A stretch of 64,000 bases of DNA from Phytohabitans suffuscus (GTDB lineage Bacteria > Actinomycetota > Actinomycetes > Mycobacteriales > Micromonosporaceae): assembly GCF_011764565.1 (NCBI RefSeq), contig NZ_AP022871.1:10044320-10108319 (forward strand). The letters run 5' to 3'. Under the pieces are notes generated by a model. It saw only the letters and a list, made by a program, of their open reading frames with translations, was not told the origin of the DNA and searched no databases. Positions 1 through 8,519 of the stretch are shown in pieces. The position numbers and the translations under genes were made by a program. Position 1 is the first letter of the stretch. Each line of letters begins with the position of its first letter.

Positions 1-48
1 GCTCAGGCGTCCTGGATGAGTTTGATTCGGCCGTTCGATCCCTGAATT

Positions 49-330
49 TTGACGTCGGTTCTGCTAAGAGAATTGGGGCCTCAAGAATCGGTAAGGCTCC
101 TCAATCCGGAAGAGGCGATAGCGTCATTCTTTCAGCAGCTTCCCTTGTCGCTCAGTGAAGCTCGCGAGCTGTCGAAGAATTGGCGGTCGATTAATGTCTC
201 GGATATCCGCCGTCTAAGGGCGGCGAAGAACCTGTTAAGCCCAGCCTTAGGGTTCAAACAGCTTATCAAAGACGAACAAACGGCGTCCGCATTAGATGAT
301 TGGGAAGGTATCTATCCGAAGCTGCCATAG
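49..330 (+). CDS. Hypothetical 93-residue protein, lower GC than neighbours
   Basis: No family was recognised. The frame opens with TTG just after an in-frame stop at 43-45 and gives a soluble, helix-rich 93-residue product. Its base and codon use is clearly less GC-rich than the rest of the window, which suggests acquired DNA. A second frame is open from the left edge to a stop at 156-158 and also reads like protein (it contains the string LDEFDSAVRSLNFDVGSAKR). The true gene may therefore be the tail of something starting outside the window, or both frames may be parts of one gene split by a slip. There is no clear Shine-Dalgarno site. Confidence 0.35.
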   Translation: MTSVLLRELGPQESVRLLNPEEAIASFFQQLPLSLSEARELSKNWRSINVSDIRRLRAAKNLLSPALGFKQLIKDEQTASALDDWEGIYPKLP

Positions 331-956
331 GATGCTGGGCAGGACCAGATCTTTCACGATCTTGTTGGTCGAGCCGGTGATCGATTATTGTCGCTTCGTT
401 AGTGATCGTTTCGGGTTTCGGGTATGACGGCGGCCCGGCCGGTGGCCGGGTAAGGACGGTCCCGGACGAGGCGGGCTCGTCCCGTCCCGTCCGCTGGACG
501 GTCCCGGGGACGTCCGGGACGGTCGAGGACGTCCGCTGATCGTCCCGGACAGTCGTCCGCTGATCAACTTTCGTGTGGTCGATCATGGAGAACAGTAACT
601 TCACCGAGACCAAACATGGACACCGCCGGCCACCCCGCGAGGGCCTTGCCGATCGGATCAGCGCCGCCCACCGCGACGTTCGCCGCCAGGCTGGCCAGGG
701 TGCCGACGATAAGCGCGACCCACGGAATCCAGCCGGTGGGCCGCCCGGCGCGACGTTGCGCCACCAAGTAGAGGCTGGCCACGATCTCCAGCCCGTCCAC
801 GCTGACCGGGAATGCGTACGACTTCCAGCCAAGTTGGTGATGGTCGATTGCAAGTTCTTGCATGTGGGAGAAGCTGACCGCCCCCGCGACGATGGCCAGG
901 CCAGCGACGAATAGCGCGGTCACGATCAACAACAGCTTGTCGGTATGGATCCTCAT
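266..956 (-). pseudogene. DUF2637 (SpdB-like) membrane protein, frameshifted and tail lost
   Basis: DUF2637 proteins occur in actinomycete integrative elements and plasmids and resemble the SpdB transfer proteins. The start codon follows AAGGAGGTGACCCG and overlaps the upstream stop as ATGA. The first 120 residues hold hydrophobic helices and the family landmarks SVDGLEIVASL and AGWPAVSMFG. Directly after MFG the frame slips near base 620; the family-like continuation SVKLLFSMIDHTK lies in another frame. That frame runs through TVLTRPPAGPP and then into sequence that does not look like the normal winged-helix tail, up to a stop at 266. The total length is not a multiple of three. The gene is either decayed or carries a sequencing indel plus a real 3' truncation. 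Confidence 0.65.
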
Positions 957-1337
957 CGGGTCACCTCCTTCGCTTCCTCGCCGGCCGCGGTGAGCATGGC
1001 TAGCGCCGACAGCACCGGCCGGACGTCCTCGATGGCAATGGCCATCCCGGTGCCGCCGACGCGGATGCGCAGGTATGTCGAGCACAGCCACGGCGCTACC
1101 GCCTCGGTCAGCCACGCCTGCCCAGTGCGTTCGGGCAGCCACATGGCGCAGGGACAGATCGAGTTGGACCGGTGCGGAGCGGTGCTCGCCGCCAACACCG
1201 GCCTGGTAGCCGTTGGACTGGTTGGCCAGGTTGGCGGTGCACAGGTTGCGGTCGCACCACCCCGGATGGACGAACTCAGCGCTGGCAGGGTGGACCGCGG
1301 TGGGCCGCACGATAGGCTGCCGGTGTTGGTTGGACAT
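953..1337 (-). pseudogene. DUF6907-type small protein, frameshifted
   Basis: The start is an ATG preceded by GAGGAGGCGCT. The N-terminal half carries the HPGWCD...GGEHRSAPV pattern typical of DUF6907 proteins, which often sit next to DUF2637 genes in actinomycete mobile DNA. The C-terminal half (TYLRIRVGG, then a helical AIAIEDVRPVLSALAMLTAAG tail) is in a different frame, so there is one slip near base 1165 and the span is not a multiple of three. The C-terminal frame ends in a TGA overlapping the next gene's ATG, the expected operon arrangement, which supports the two halves being one gene. Function is unknown. Confidence 0.6.
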
Positions 1338-1559
1338 AGCGCCTCCTCGGGCGTCGACGCCCAGGTCAGTGGCGCTGCGCCCTGCCCCGGGCTTAAACAT
1401 CTGTCCAACCGGCATTCGATGGAGCTACTGCGACCGCATGAGGTCCGGGGCGGCGGAGGGGTTCGGATTCAGTAGGCGACCGCCGTTCGTCGCAGGACGA
1501 CACGGGCCGGTCGTGGCCGGGATCGTGAGGTCTTCCGACACTGCGGATGGAGACCTCCT

Positions 1560-2419
1560 GTGGCAACGTTGTCGGCTCGGCTCGGCCGGTTCGCTTTCAG
1601 GCGCCGTGGTCCGGTCGTGCTCGTGTGGCTGGTCATCCTGGCCGGGGCGGGCGCGGCCGGGTTGAGCGCGCCCTCGGCGCCGGAGGGTGAGCGGGTGACG
1701 TCCCCGCCGTACCGGTCGGCGATCGAGTCGGCGGTCCGGCAGCTGGGCGAGGGCGGTCAGGTCGCGATGGTGGCCGACCCGTTCGAGGGCGGCGCGGTCA
1801 GCGGCGACGGGTCGCTGGCGTACGCGAGCGTGATGTACGCCGTGAAGGCCAGCGGGGTCACCGACGGGACTCGCGGCGAGATCGAGGCCGCGGCCGGCGT
1901 CGCCCGGCAGGTGGGGCTGACCGTCGAGGCCGGCGGGAGCGCGATGGAGGCCGGTGGGATGGAGGCCGGCGGGGGTGTCGCCGAGATCATCGCCATCGGG
2001 CTGGCCGCGCTGATCCTGCTGGCCACGTTCGGGTCGCTGGTCGCCGCCGGGCTGCCGCTGCTGACCGCGCTGCTCGGGGTCGCGGTGAGCATGATGTCGA
2101 TCCTCGCGTTCGGCGAGGCGCTCGGCCTCTCCGCGACCAGCGGGACCATGGCGTTGATGCTGGGGTTGGCCGTGGGGATCGACTACGCCCTGTTCGTGGT
2201 CTCCCGGTACCGCGAGGAACACTCCGCGGCCTGTCCGCGGCCGACGCGGTCGGGCTGGCGGCGGGCACCGCCGGCTCCGCCGTGGCCTTCGCGGGCGTGC
2301 TCGCGCTACGCACCCACGTGCAGCGGGCCATGACCGAGGTCGGTGCCCGCGACCGGGCACAGCTCGTCGTCGTGGCCGACAAGAACGGCCTGGTGTCAGC
2401 GGGCCCCGACTCCCCCTGA
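1560..2419 (+). pseudogene. MMPL transporter fragment fused to NarL/LuxR regulator tail
   Basis: GTG start after ATGGAGACCTCCT. The frame begins like an MMPL (RND superfamily) exporter: a cytoplasmic N-terminus, a first membrane helix, then a jump into VTSPPYRSA, so most of the first extracytoplasmic part is missing. Helices follow (VAEIIAIGLAAL, GLPLLTALLG) and the conserved GIDYALFVVSRYREEH block. One base is then missing near 2222; in the next frame RGLSAADAVGLAAGTAGSAV continues the family. About 23 codons later the MMPL match stops and RTHVQRAMTEVGARDRAQLV follows, the recognition helix and tail of a NarL/LuxR response regulator. This is a deletion scar joining two genes. Confidence 0.75.
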
Positions 2420-2438
2420 CCCCGGCTCCGGACCGGCC

Positions 2439-2840
2439 TCAGAGGGCGCCCGCGGCCGCCTCGGCGACGGCCTGGTCCTGCTCGCCCGTACCGCCGCTGA
2501 CGCCGACCGCACCGACCACCTCGCCGCCGCGGCGCAGGGGGATGCCACCCGCGAAGATCATGACGCGGCCGTGGTTGCTGGCGTGGATGCCGTAGAACTG
2601 CTGGCCCGGCTGGGAGTTCGCGCCGAGGTCCTTGGTCGGGATGTCGAAGGCGCGCGACGTCCACGCCTTGTTGACGCTGATGTCGACGCTGCCCATCCAG
2701 GCGCCGTCCATGCGTACGTGGGCGACGAGGTTGCCGCCCATGTCGACCACGGCGATGTTCATCGGCTGACCGATCTCGGCGGCCCGCGCCTCCGCGGCCT
2801 CGATGATCCGGCGGGCGTCGGCGAGGTTGACGGTCGCCAT
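2439..2840 (-). CDS. GlcG/HbpS-like (DUF336) haem-degrading family protein
   Basis: 133 residues, the normal length for the GlcG/HbpS family. The family hallmarks are present: an N-terminal helix (ADARRIIEAAEARAAEIG), NIAVVDMGGNLVAHVRMDGA, the ...KAWTSRAF helix and the glycine-rich end GRVMIFAGGIPLRRGGEVVGAVGVSGG. Members bind haem or act as small accessory proteins near dehydrogenase genes; none has one agreed activity. The start is ATG after AAGGAGTACGC. It lies 33 bp downstream of the dehydrogenase gene on the same strand, so the two are probably co-transcribed. No signal peptide is seen, so it is probably cytoplasmic. Confidence 0.9.
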   Translation of the reverse strand: MATVNLADARRIIEAAEARAAEIGQPMNIAVVDMGGNLVAHVRMDGAWMGSVDISVNKAWTSRAFDIPTKDLGANSQPGQQFYGIHASNHGRVMIFAGGIPLRRGGEVVGAVGVSGGTGEQDQAVAEAAAGAL

Positions 2841-2873
2841 GCGTACTCCTTGCGGTGAGTCTCTGGGTTTGGC

Positions 2874-4010
2874 TCAGGCGGCGGGCTTGAGGACGACCTT
2901 GGAGTAGCCCTCCTCGCGCCGGTCGAACCGCGCGTACGCGTCGGGCGCGTCATCGAGTGGGATCTGCTTGCTGACCACGAAGCTCGGCTGCGCGCGGCCG
3001 GCGATGATCAGGTCGCGCAGGTACCGGTTGTAGGCCTTGACGTTGGCCTGCCCGGTCCCGATCCGCTGGCCCTTCTCGAAGAGCTTGCCCACCCGGAAGA
3101 GCAGCTCGCCGTTGGCCGAGTGCGGGTCGGGCGCGCCCGGGTCGTGCGGGACGTACAGGCCGACGACGCCGATCATGCCGGTGGCCCGGACGATCTCGAT
3201 CAGGCTGTTGAGCACGCTCGCCGGCTGTTCCTCGCCGCCGGGCGCGCTGGCCTGGTACCCGACCGCGTCGACGCCCTTGTCGGTGCCGTCGCCGCCGGTC
3301 TGGTCGCGGATCTGCTCGACCGGGTCGGCCTTGGAGTAGTCGACCGGGATCGCGCCGATCGACTCGGCGAGCCGCAGGCGCGACGGCACCCGGTCGACCA
3401 CGAACACCTTCGCCGCACCCATGATCAGCGCGGAGTACGCGGCCATCAGCCCCACCGGCCCGGCGCCCATGACCGCGATCGACTCGCCGGGGCGCAGGTT
3501 CGTCATCGCCACGCCGTGGTAGCCGGTCGGGAAGATGTCGGCGAGCATCGCGAAGTCGTTCTCGTGCTCGCCGTCCTTGGGCAACTGCAGGCAGTTGACG
3601 TCGGCGAACGGCACGCGCAGGTACTCGGCCTGCCCGCCGCGGTACGGCCCCATCGCGACGTAGCCGTACGCCCCGCCGCCGAAGCCCGGGTTGACCGTGA
3701 GGCAGAAGCCCGTGTTGCCGGCGAGGCAGTTCTTGCAGAACCCGCAGGCGACGTTGAAGGGCATCGACACCCGGTCGCCCTTCTTCACCGACGCGACGCC
3801 GGGCCCGACCTCCACGACCGTGCCCATGTTCTCGTGGCCGAAGACCAGGCCGGGCTCCGCCTTCGTACGGCCCTCGTACATGTGCAGGTCCGACCCGCAG
3901 ATGGCGGTGGAGGTGACCTGCACGATCACGTCGGTCGGGTCCTCCAGGCGAGGATCCTCGACGGTGTCGACGCTGACGTTGCGCGGCCCGTGGTAGACGA
4001 CCGCCTTCAT
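2874..4010 (-). CDS. Zinc alcohol dehydrogenase, glutathione-independent formaldehyde dehydrogenase type
   Basis: A 378-residue medium-chain dehydrogenase. It has a catalytic-zinc Cys38 in ICGSDLH and His59-Glu60 in the FGHEN motif, a structural zinc loop Cys89/92/95/103, and an NAD-binding GAGPVG near residue 182. The length, the GGAYGYVAMGPYRGGQAEYLRVP stretch (written here only as a landmark at residues 112-133) and the long C-terminal insert about ANGELLFRVGKLFEKGQRIG match the glutathione-independent formaldehyde dehydrogenase group, which oxidises or dismutates aldehydes with tightly bound NAD. The actual substrate is not fixed by sequence. The GlcG-like gene follows closely downstream. 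No operator was recognised upstream. Confidence 0.85.
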   Translation of the reverse strand: MKAVVYHGPRNVSVDTVEDPRLEDPTDVIVQVTSTAICGSDLHMYEGRTKAEPGLVFGHENMGTVVEVGPGVASVKKGDRVSMPFNVACGFCKNCLAGNTGFCLTVNPGFGGGAYGYVAMGPYRGGQAEYLRVPFADVNCLQLPKDGEHENDFAMLADIFPTGYHGVAMTNLRPGESIAVMGAGPVGLMAAYSALIMGAAKVFVVDRVPSRLRLAESIGAIPVDYSKADPVEQIRDQTGGDGTDKGVDAVGYQASAPGGEEQPASVLNSLIEIVRATGMIGVVGLYVPHDPGAPDPHSANGELLFRVGKLFEKGQRIGTGQANVKAYNRYLRDLIIAGRAQPSFVVSKQIPLDDAPDAYARFDRREEGYSKVVLKPAA

Positions 4011-4439
4011 GACCCCGCCTCGCCGCGCGCGGCGCCCGGCGCTGTGCCCAACGCGATGCCCATGCCGACGACGTTAGGTGGCGAGCATCCGCCGCGTGCC
4101 CGAAATAGAGCAAGATGACACGATCACGCTGCCGGCATCAGCAGCTCTGGATCTCGCCCTGGCGGAGTTCGGCGCCGGGGCCGGAATCAGCGGGCCGCGG
4201 GCCCCGACGCGGACCGGGCTCGGCGGCCGGCAGCCGCCACAATTGCCCGCGCGAATAATCTCGAAAGGGCAACATCGGGCGCATAGCGCCGCATTCTGTT
4301 CGCGACGCCAGAGGAGCCATAGGGTCCATTGGCCGGTCGCCCGGCACGGGGCGAAATAAGCCTGTATAAGCACGGTGTACGCGCTTGCGGAACCCTTGTA
4401 GCATCAAAGGACGTTCGATGCGACGGCAAAGGAGCGCAT
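4011..4439. other. Intergenic region without a supported gene
   Basis: A GTG-started frame of 93 codons exists on the plus strand (4078-4359), but its codon use is mixed, it lacks a good ribosome site and no family is recognisable, so it is not called. The right part (about 4340-4437) is relatively A/T-rich for this window and contains TAGCAT-like hexamers upstream of the small gene at 4440, so a promoter there is plausible but not assignable. Confidence 0.4.
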
Positions 4440-4709
4440 GTGAGCCAAGACCGGAGACCCGACGAATCCGCGACCTTCGTTCGCCGTATTACCAAGATGC
4501 CCGATGCGACCAGGTGCGCCCTGGGCGGCCTCGGCGGCTCCTGCCCCGACGTCTGGGAGCTCAGCGATGGAAACGTCGCCATTGTCGGCCGCGACCTCAC
4601 CGAGGCTTACTCCGGTCGTCTGCCGGACGGCGTCGGTGTGGCCAGCGACGAACGGCTGGTGGTCGTCCCGCGTGAGCTCCTCGCCAACATCCTCGACGAC
4701 GCCGCCTGA
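4440..4709 (+). CDS. Small actinobacterial protein of unknown function
   Basis: 89 residues from a GTG start preceded by AAAGGAGCGCAT; the start two codons after the Shine-Dalgarno site is preferred to longer in-frame extensions. The core reads MPDATRCALGGLGGSCPDVW, then ELSDGNVAIVGRDLT, then a LPDGVGVASDERLVVVPREL end. Small proteins with this CPDVWEL-DG-...-VVVPR pattern are common in actinomycetes and often lie near regulators; no biochemical role is known. There are no membrane segments. It lies 82 bp upstream of the membrane-protein gene on the same strand. Confidence 0.7.
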   Translation: MSQDRRPDESATFVRRITKMPDATRCALGGLGGSCPDVWELSDGNVAIVGRDLTEAYSGRLPDGVGVASDERLVVVPRELLANILDDAA

Positions 4710-4791
4710 CAAGACGCCGAAGACACGTGGGCGGCGATCCGCGGTCCCGCCCACGTGCCCATGACATTGTGCGACATTTACGAGGTGCTGA

Positions 4792-5342
4792 TTGAGCGGT
4801 AACAGCCCGGACGAGCTCGAAGCCACGCTCAGCGAGATCAGGCGGCTAAATGCCGCCTTTCTGCCGTGGCAGATAAGAATTGGTCCGGTGAGGCTCGCCA
4901 GGCGCGTGTGGTCGATGCACTTCTTCTTCACGTTCACGCTGTTTCACATAGGCGCGGGAGTCGTCGGCGGCGTTTTCATATTCATGCGCGAGCCATTCCG
5001 GTCGCTTGGCATCGCCATCGTCGTGGGCGCATTGTTCGCTTTTGGCTCGTTCCTGACCCAGGTCTGGGCGCAGAGCGTGGAAAAGGAATACAAGCTGCTC
5101 GAGCTCAACGGCGGTAAGGAGATCGAGCGGAGGCTCGCCGAGGCGCACGCCAGGTATCTGGACCTCCTCCGCCGTGACCTGCCCCCGGCACCGAGCCGGA
5201 CCCGCTGCTCGCGCTTCAACAGATCATGGGCTACGGCGAACCGGCCGAGAAGAAGAAGAGCGCCCCGCAAGAGGTCCCGCCACCGCCCGAAGCCGGCCGA
5301 CCGGACGAGCTCACGCCAGCGTCCAACCGACCACCCGCGTAG
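4792..5342 (+). CDS. Two-helix membrane protein of unknown function, frameshifted near its C-terminus
   Basis: TTG start after GAGGTGCTGA. The N-terminal 45 residues are soluble. Two membrane helices follow (about residues 44-64, FFFTFTLFHIGAGVVGGVFIF, and 72-90, GIAIVVGALFAFGSFLTQV), then a charged helix (VEKEYKLLELNGGKEIERRL). After RRDLPPAP the frame slips near 5190: one missing C restores EPDPLLALQQIMGYGEPAEKKK and a proline-rich tail ending at a TAG. The unshifted frame reads into arginine-rich nonsense. No function is known; the layout suggests a small inner-membrane protein with a cytoplasmic tail. Confidence 0.6.
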
Positions 5343-5490
5343 GGCGGCGCCCACCGGAGACCCTGCCCGCGGTGGCTGGGCATGCGGCGGGCGGGCGAGG
5401 TCGACGAGTTCGCCGCCGCGGGCCTGAACCGCCGCCGGCGGACCGAGGACCGGGCGACGCTGGCCCTCCGATGACCGCTGCACCTGCCGC

Positions 5491-5796
5491 TCAGGCGAGC
5501 CCTTCACCGGGCTGACAGTCGAGCCACTGGCGCACCGCCGCGACGTCGGCGCCGGTGAGCCCCCGGTACGGATCGACACGGCGCAGCAGCGCCGGCCGCG
5601 GGTGGTGCGCGGCAACCCAGCGCCGGTCGGCGTCCGTGGTCTCGTCGTCCAACCACACGAACGGACGTCCAGCCGCCCACCGCGTGAGGGGCACGGTCTT
5701 CCAGTGCAACCCGCGCGGCGGTTCCGCGCCGTCGTCGTCCCGCCAATCGACTTTGGCCGCCCACACCACCAAGACCGGCCTACGACCTGCGCGGCG
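5491..5796 (-). pseudogene. C-terminal fragment of a HAD-like protein
   Basis: About 95 residues ending in DCQPGEGLA. The segment VWAAKVDW, then LHWKTVPLTRWAAGRPFVWLDD, then DADRRWVAAHHPRPALLRRVDPYRGL, matches the second half of a small HAD-like protein found in actinomycetes; WLDDETTD would be the C-terminal acidic motif. The N-terminal half with the nucleophile DxD is missing, and no start codon with a ribosome site precedes the fragment. It abuts the stop of the upstream DinB gene within a few bases, so a deletion probably removed its 5' half. Confidence 0.55.
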
Positions 5797-5797
5797 G

Positions 5798-6402
5798 CTA
5801 CTGGCCGACGCGGCCGTCGATGCGTTCGCGGAGCAGGTCGGCGTGCCCGCAGTGCCGGGCGTACTCGGCGATCTGAGCCACCAGGATGTCGCGAAGCTGC
5901 AGGTCGCCGCCGTCCGGGCCCAGGTCGGAGACGCCGGCGTTCTTGGTGCCGAGGTCGGCCACCCCGGCCACGAACCGGTCCGTGGCCTCGACCTCGGCCC
6001 GCCACTGCCGCCAGGCGTCCGCGACGACCGCCGGGTCGGCGACCGCGCCGTTCCAGTCGCCGTCGCGGTCCTCCTCGGTGCGGTACAGCCTCGGGGCGTC
6101 CTCACCGGCCATCACGCGGCGGACGTGCCGCTCCCCTCGGCCAGGTGCCGCACCAGGCCGAGCAGCGACATCGTGGACGGCGGCACCGACCGCTGGGCCA
6201 GCTGCCCGGCGTCCAGGCCGGCGCACTTCATCTCCAGCGTGAGGCGGTAGTGGCGCAGGTAGTCCAGCAGCACGCCGCGCTCGTCGACGCTCTCGACGTC
6301 GGTCTCGCGGGGATCGTCGTCCGGGTCGACCCACATGTCGCCGTACACCGTCGACTTCGTCCACCGCGCCGGGCCAGCGCCGTCCGCATCAGAGATCGTC
6401 AT
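5798..6402 (-). CDS. DinB/DUF664 family protein, one-base frameshift
   Basis: DUF664/DinB-like four-helix protein. The first part runs through WTKSTVYGDMWVDPDDDPR, LLDYLRHYRLTLEMKCAGLD and STMSLLGLVRHLAE; the second part resumes in another frame as ERHVRRVMAGEDAPRLYR, DGDWNGAVADPAVVADAWR and LLVAQ-type helices to ERIDGRVGQ. A missing base near 6135 (GAGGGGAGCGG where GAGGTGGAGCGG is expected) explains the split, so the gene may be intact in the organism. Metal ligands in the family are His residues; His in RHLAE and in YARHCGHAD are visible. The start chosen is the ATG giving MTISDADG; an upstream ATG 18 bases earlier is possible. Confidence 0.7.
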
Positions 6403-6573
6403 CCCGGCATCGTTGGCCATCCAAGCCCGAAGACGCCACCAGATTTCCCCAAGCCCGACATTCCCCAGCCCGGCCCATCTCCCCCAGCCCGGCCGTTCCC
6501 CCAGCCCCGGCCATTCCCCAGGCCGACCCACCACACCGCATCCCCGCACGCCAGACCCCGAAAAGCCGCCTGA

Positions 6574-7167
6574 TCAGCCGCTCAGCAAGCTGGCGTAGTC
6601 GGCGGAGGTGGCCGGAGCCTCGGAAAGGGAGCCGTCCGCCCGGGGTACGCCCACGGGCTGCCCGGCCCGGGTGAACGACACCGCGGTGACGCCCGGCTTG
6701 GCGGTCAGGGTGCAGACGATCTGGGCGAAGGCGAAGATCTGGTCGGTCCGGCCGGTCTCGTCCATGGCGGCGGTCAGCTCGACGGTGGCGCGGCCGTCCC
6801 TCAGCCGGACGCCGACCACGATGTCGTTGCCCAGCAGGGCGCTGGTGAGGCCGTCGCGCTGTTCGGCGTCGGTGGGGCCGGCGAGCAGGTCCTCGACCAG
6901 CTCGTCGGTGCTGGGCTGCGCGTCGACGTTGCGGGTGACGGCGACCAGCTCACCGTCCCGCAGGAAGTACAGGCGTTCCGGGATGTTGCCGGCGCCCGGG
7001 TCGGGGTCGGGGGCTGGAGTGGTCTCGGTCGCCCAGGCGTGCGAGACCCCGTTCGGTGGGTCGACCTCGCGCGGCACGTCCTCGGCCGGCACCCCGCAGC
7101 CGGCGGCGGCGACCGCCAGCAGCACCGACAGCGCGGCGGCCCGGCGCGGCCGGGATGGCCTGGTCAT
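6574..7167 (-). CDS. GerMN-domain lipoprotein
   Basis: 197 residues. The signal peptide ends in VAAAGC, with the lipid-modified Cys at residue 24. A linker rich in Pro/Asp follows, then a GerMN-type domain (about residues 60-170: LYFLRDGELVAVTR, STDELVEDLLAGPTDAEQRDGLTSAL, TVELTAAMDETG, AQIVCTLTAKPGVTAVSFTRAG). The start ATG overlaps the stop of the histidine-kinase gene (ATGA). A lipoprotein coupled to an OmpR-type pair recalls the Streptomyces CseABC and mycobacterial MtrAB-LpqB systems, in which the lipoprotein modulates the kinase; that role here is inferred from position only. Confidence 0.85.
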   Translation of the reverse strand: MTRPSRPRRAAALSVLLAVAAAGCGVPAEDVPREVDPPNGVSHAWATETTPAPDPDPGAGNIPERLYFLRDGELVAVTRNVDAQPSTDELVEDLLAGPTDAEQRDGLTSALLGNDIVVGVRLRDGRATVELTAAMDETGRTDQIFAFAQIVCTLTAKPGVTAVSFTRAGQPVGVPRADGSLSEAPATSADYASLLSG

Positions 7168-8519
7168 GGCTGGGTCCGGGGCAGTTCGACGCGGAAGCGG
7201 GCGCCGCCGCCGGGCCGGTCGGTCACCGTCACCTGCCCGCCGTGCGCGACGGCGTGCCGGGCGACCAGGGCGAGGCCGAGGCCGGTGCCGTCGCTGTCTC
7301 CCCGGGCGCTGGCCGCGCGGCCGCGCACGAACCGGTCGAAGATGGCGATGCGGTCTTCCGGCCGGACGCCGGGTCCCTCGTCGTCCACCTCCAGCACGAA
7401 CGCGTCAGGCGCCTGGCCGAGCCGCACCGCGATCGCGCCGCCGCCGTGCCGTTCCGCGTTGTCGAGCAGGTTGCCCAGGATCTGGGCGAAGCGACGCCGG
7501 TCGATCGACCAGGTCGCCGCGCTCCCACCGTCCACCCGCACCACCTCCGGCGGCAGGCCGCGGGCCTGGCACTCCTCGCGCGCCAGGTCGGCGACGTCGA
7601 CCGGTGCGCGCCGCACCGGCTGGTCGTCGCGGGCCAGCTCCAGCAGGTCGGTCACCAGCCGCTGGAAGCGGGTGACCTCGCCGGACAGCAGGGTGACGGC
7701 GGTCGCGGTACGGTCGTCGAGCCGGTCGCGGTGCCGGTCCAGCACGCTGGTCGCGGCGGAGAGCGTCTGCAGCGGTGAGCGCAGCTCGTGGCTGACGTCG
7801 GCGGCGAACCGGCGGTCCCGTTCCAGCCGGGCGGAGAGCTGGTCCACCATCTCGTTGAACGATGTCGTGAGCCGTTCCAGATCCGGCTCGGTCGCCGGGT
7901 CGAGGCGGGCGTCGAGGTCGCCCGCGGTGATCTCGCGCGCGGCGGCGGTGACCGTGTCGAGGGGGCGCAGCACGCGGCGGGTCAGGTACCAGCCGAAGCC
8001 GGCGCCGGCCGCGGTGGTGCCGGCCGCGACCAGCGTGAGCACCAGGGCGAGGGTGCGCAGCGTCTGGTCGAGCTCGCGCATCGAGTCGATGACGTAGAAG
8101 CCGGACGACGAGGGCAGCGGCACGCCGACGACGACGGCGGGGCCGCTGTCGGTGCTGACCCGCTGCATGCTGATCTCGCCCTGCTCGACCAGGTCCTGCA
8201 GCCCCGGCGGGATGGCGTCGGTGAGGCCGGCGTCCGCGGCGCGGGCGTACCAGCGGCCCTCCCGGTGCAGCAGCGCGCGGCGGGTGCTGCCGGTGTTGAG
8301 GGTGCGTAGCGCGCCCGGGATGTCCGGCCGCTCGGTGGAGAGGCCGGCGTGCACCACGCTCGCGTCGAGGTAGGCCGAGCGCAGGGCGTTGCGCTCCCGG
8401 CCGGCTATGAGGGCCTGGCTGGTGAACTCGTACGAGAGGGCGGCCATCGACGCGGACAGCGCGAGGGCGCCCGCGGCGAACGCGGCGGCGACCCGGTACC
8501 GCAGGCCAGGCCGCCTCAT
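7164..8519 (-). CDS. Sensor histidine kinase
   Basis: 451 residues. A first membrane helix (about 9-29), an extracytoplasmic sensor of about 125 residues, a second helix (about 157-178), HAMP (about 180-232), dimerisation/phosphorylation box DVSHELRSP with His244, and a catalytic domain with N-box NLLDNAERHG (Asn354), VDDEGPGV and GTGLGLALVARHA. Start ATG overlaps the regulator's stop (ATGA), and its own stop overlaps the lipoprotein start, so regulator, kinase and lipoprotein form one transcript. The extracytoplasmic part has no recognisable ligand fold; envelope stress is a likely signal by analogy with CseC/MtrB. Confidence 0.93.
   Translation of the reverse strand: MRRPGLRYRVAAAFAAGALALSASMAALSYEFTSQALIAGRERNALRSAYLDASVVHAGLSTERPDIPGALRTLNTGSTRRALLHREGRWYARAADAGLTDAIPPGLQDLVEQGEISMQRVSTDSGPAVVVGVPLPSSSGFYVIDSMRELDQTLRTLALVLTLVAAGTTAAGAGFGWYLTRRVLRPLDTVTAAAREITAGDLDARLDPATEPDLERLTTSFNEMVDQLSARLERDRRFAADVSHELRSPLQTLSAATSVLDRHRDRLDDRTATAVTLLSGEVTRFQRLVTDLLELARDDQPVRRAPVDVADLAREECQARGLPPEVVRVDGGSAATWSIDRRRFAQILGNLLDNAERHGGGAIAVRLGQAPDAFVLEVDDEGPGVRPEDRIAIFDRFVRGRAASARGDSDGTGLGLALVARHAVAHGGQVTVTDRPGGGARFRVELPRTQP

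Noticed and set aside
4078..4359. GTG-started frame of 93 codons
   Set aside because: Mixed codon use, no ribosome site and no family; kept as intergenic.
5382..5474. 30-codon ATG frame between two broken genes
   Set aside because: Arg-rich, no ribosome site, too short to support.
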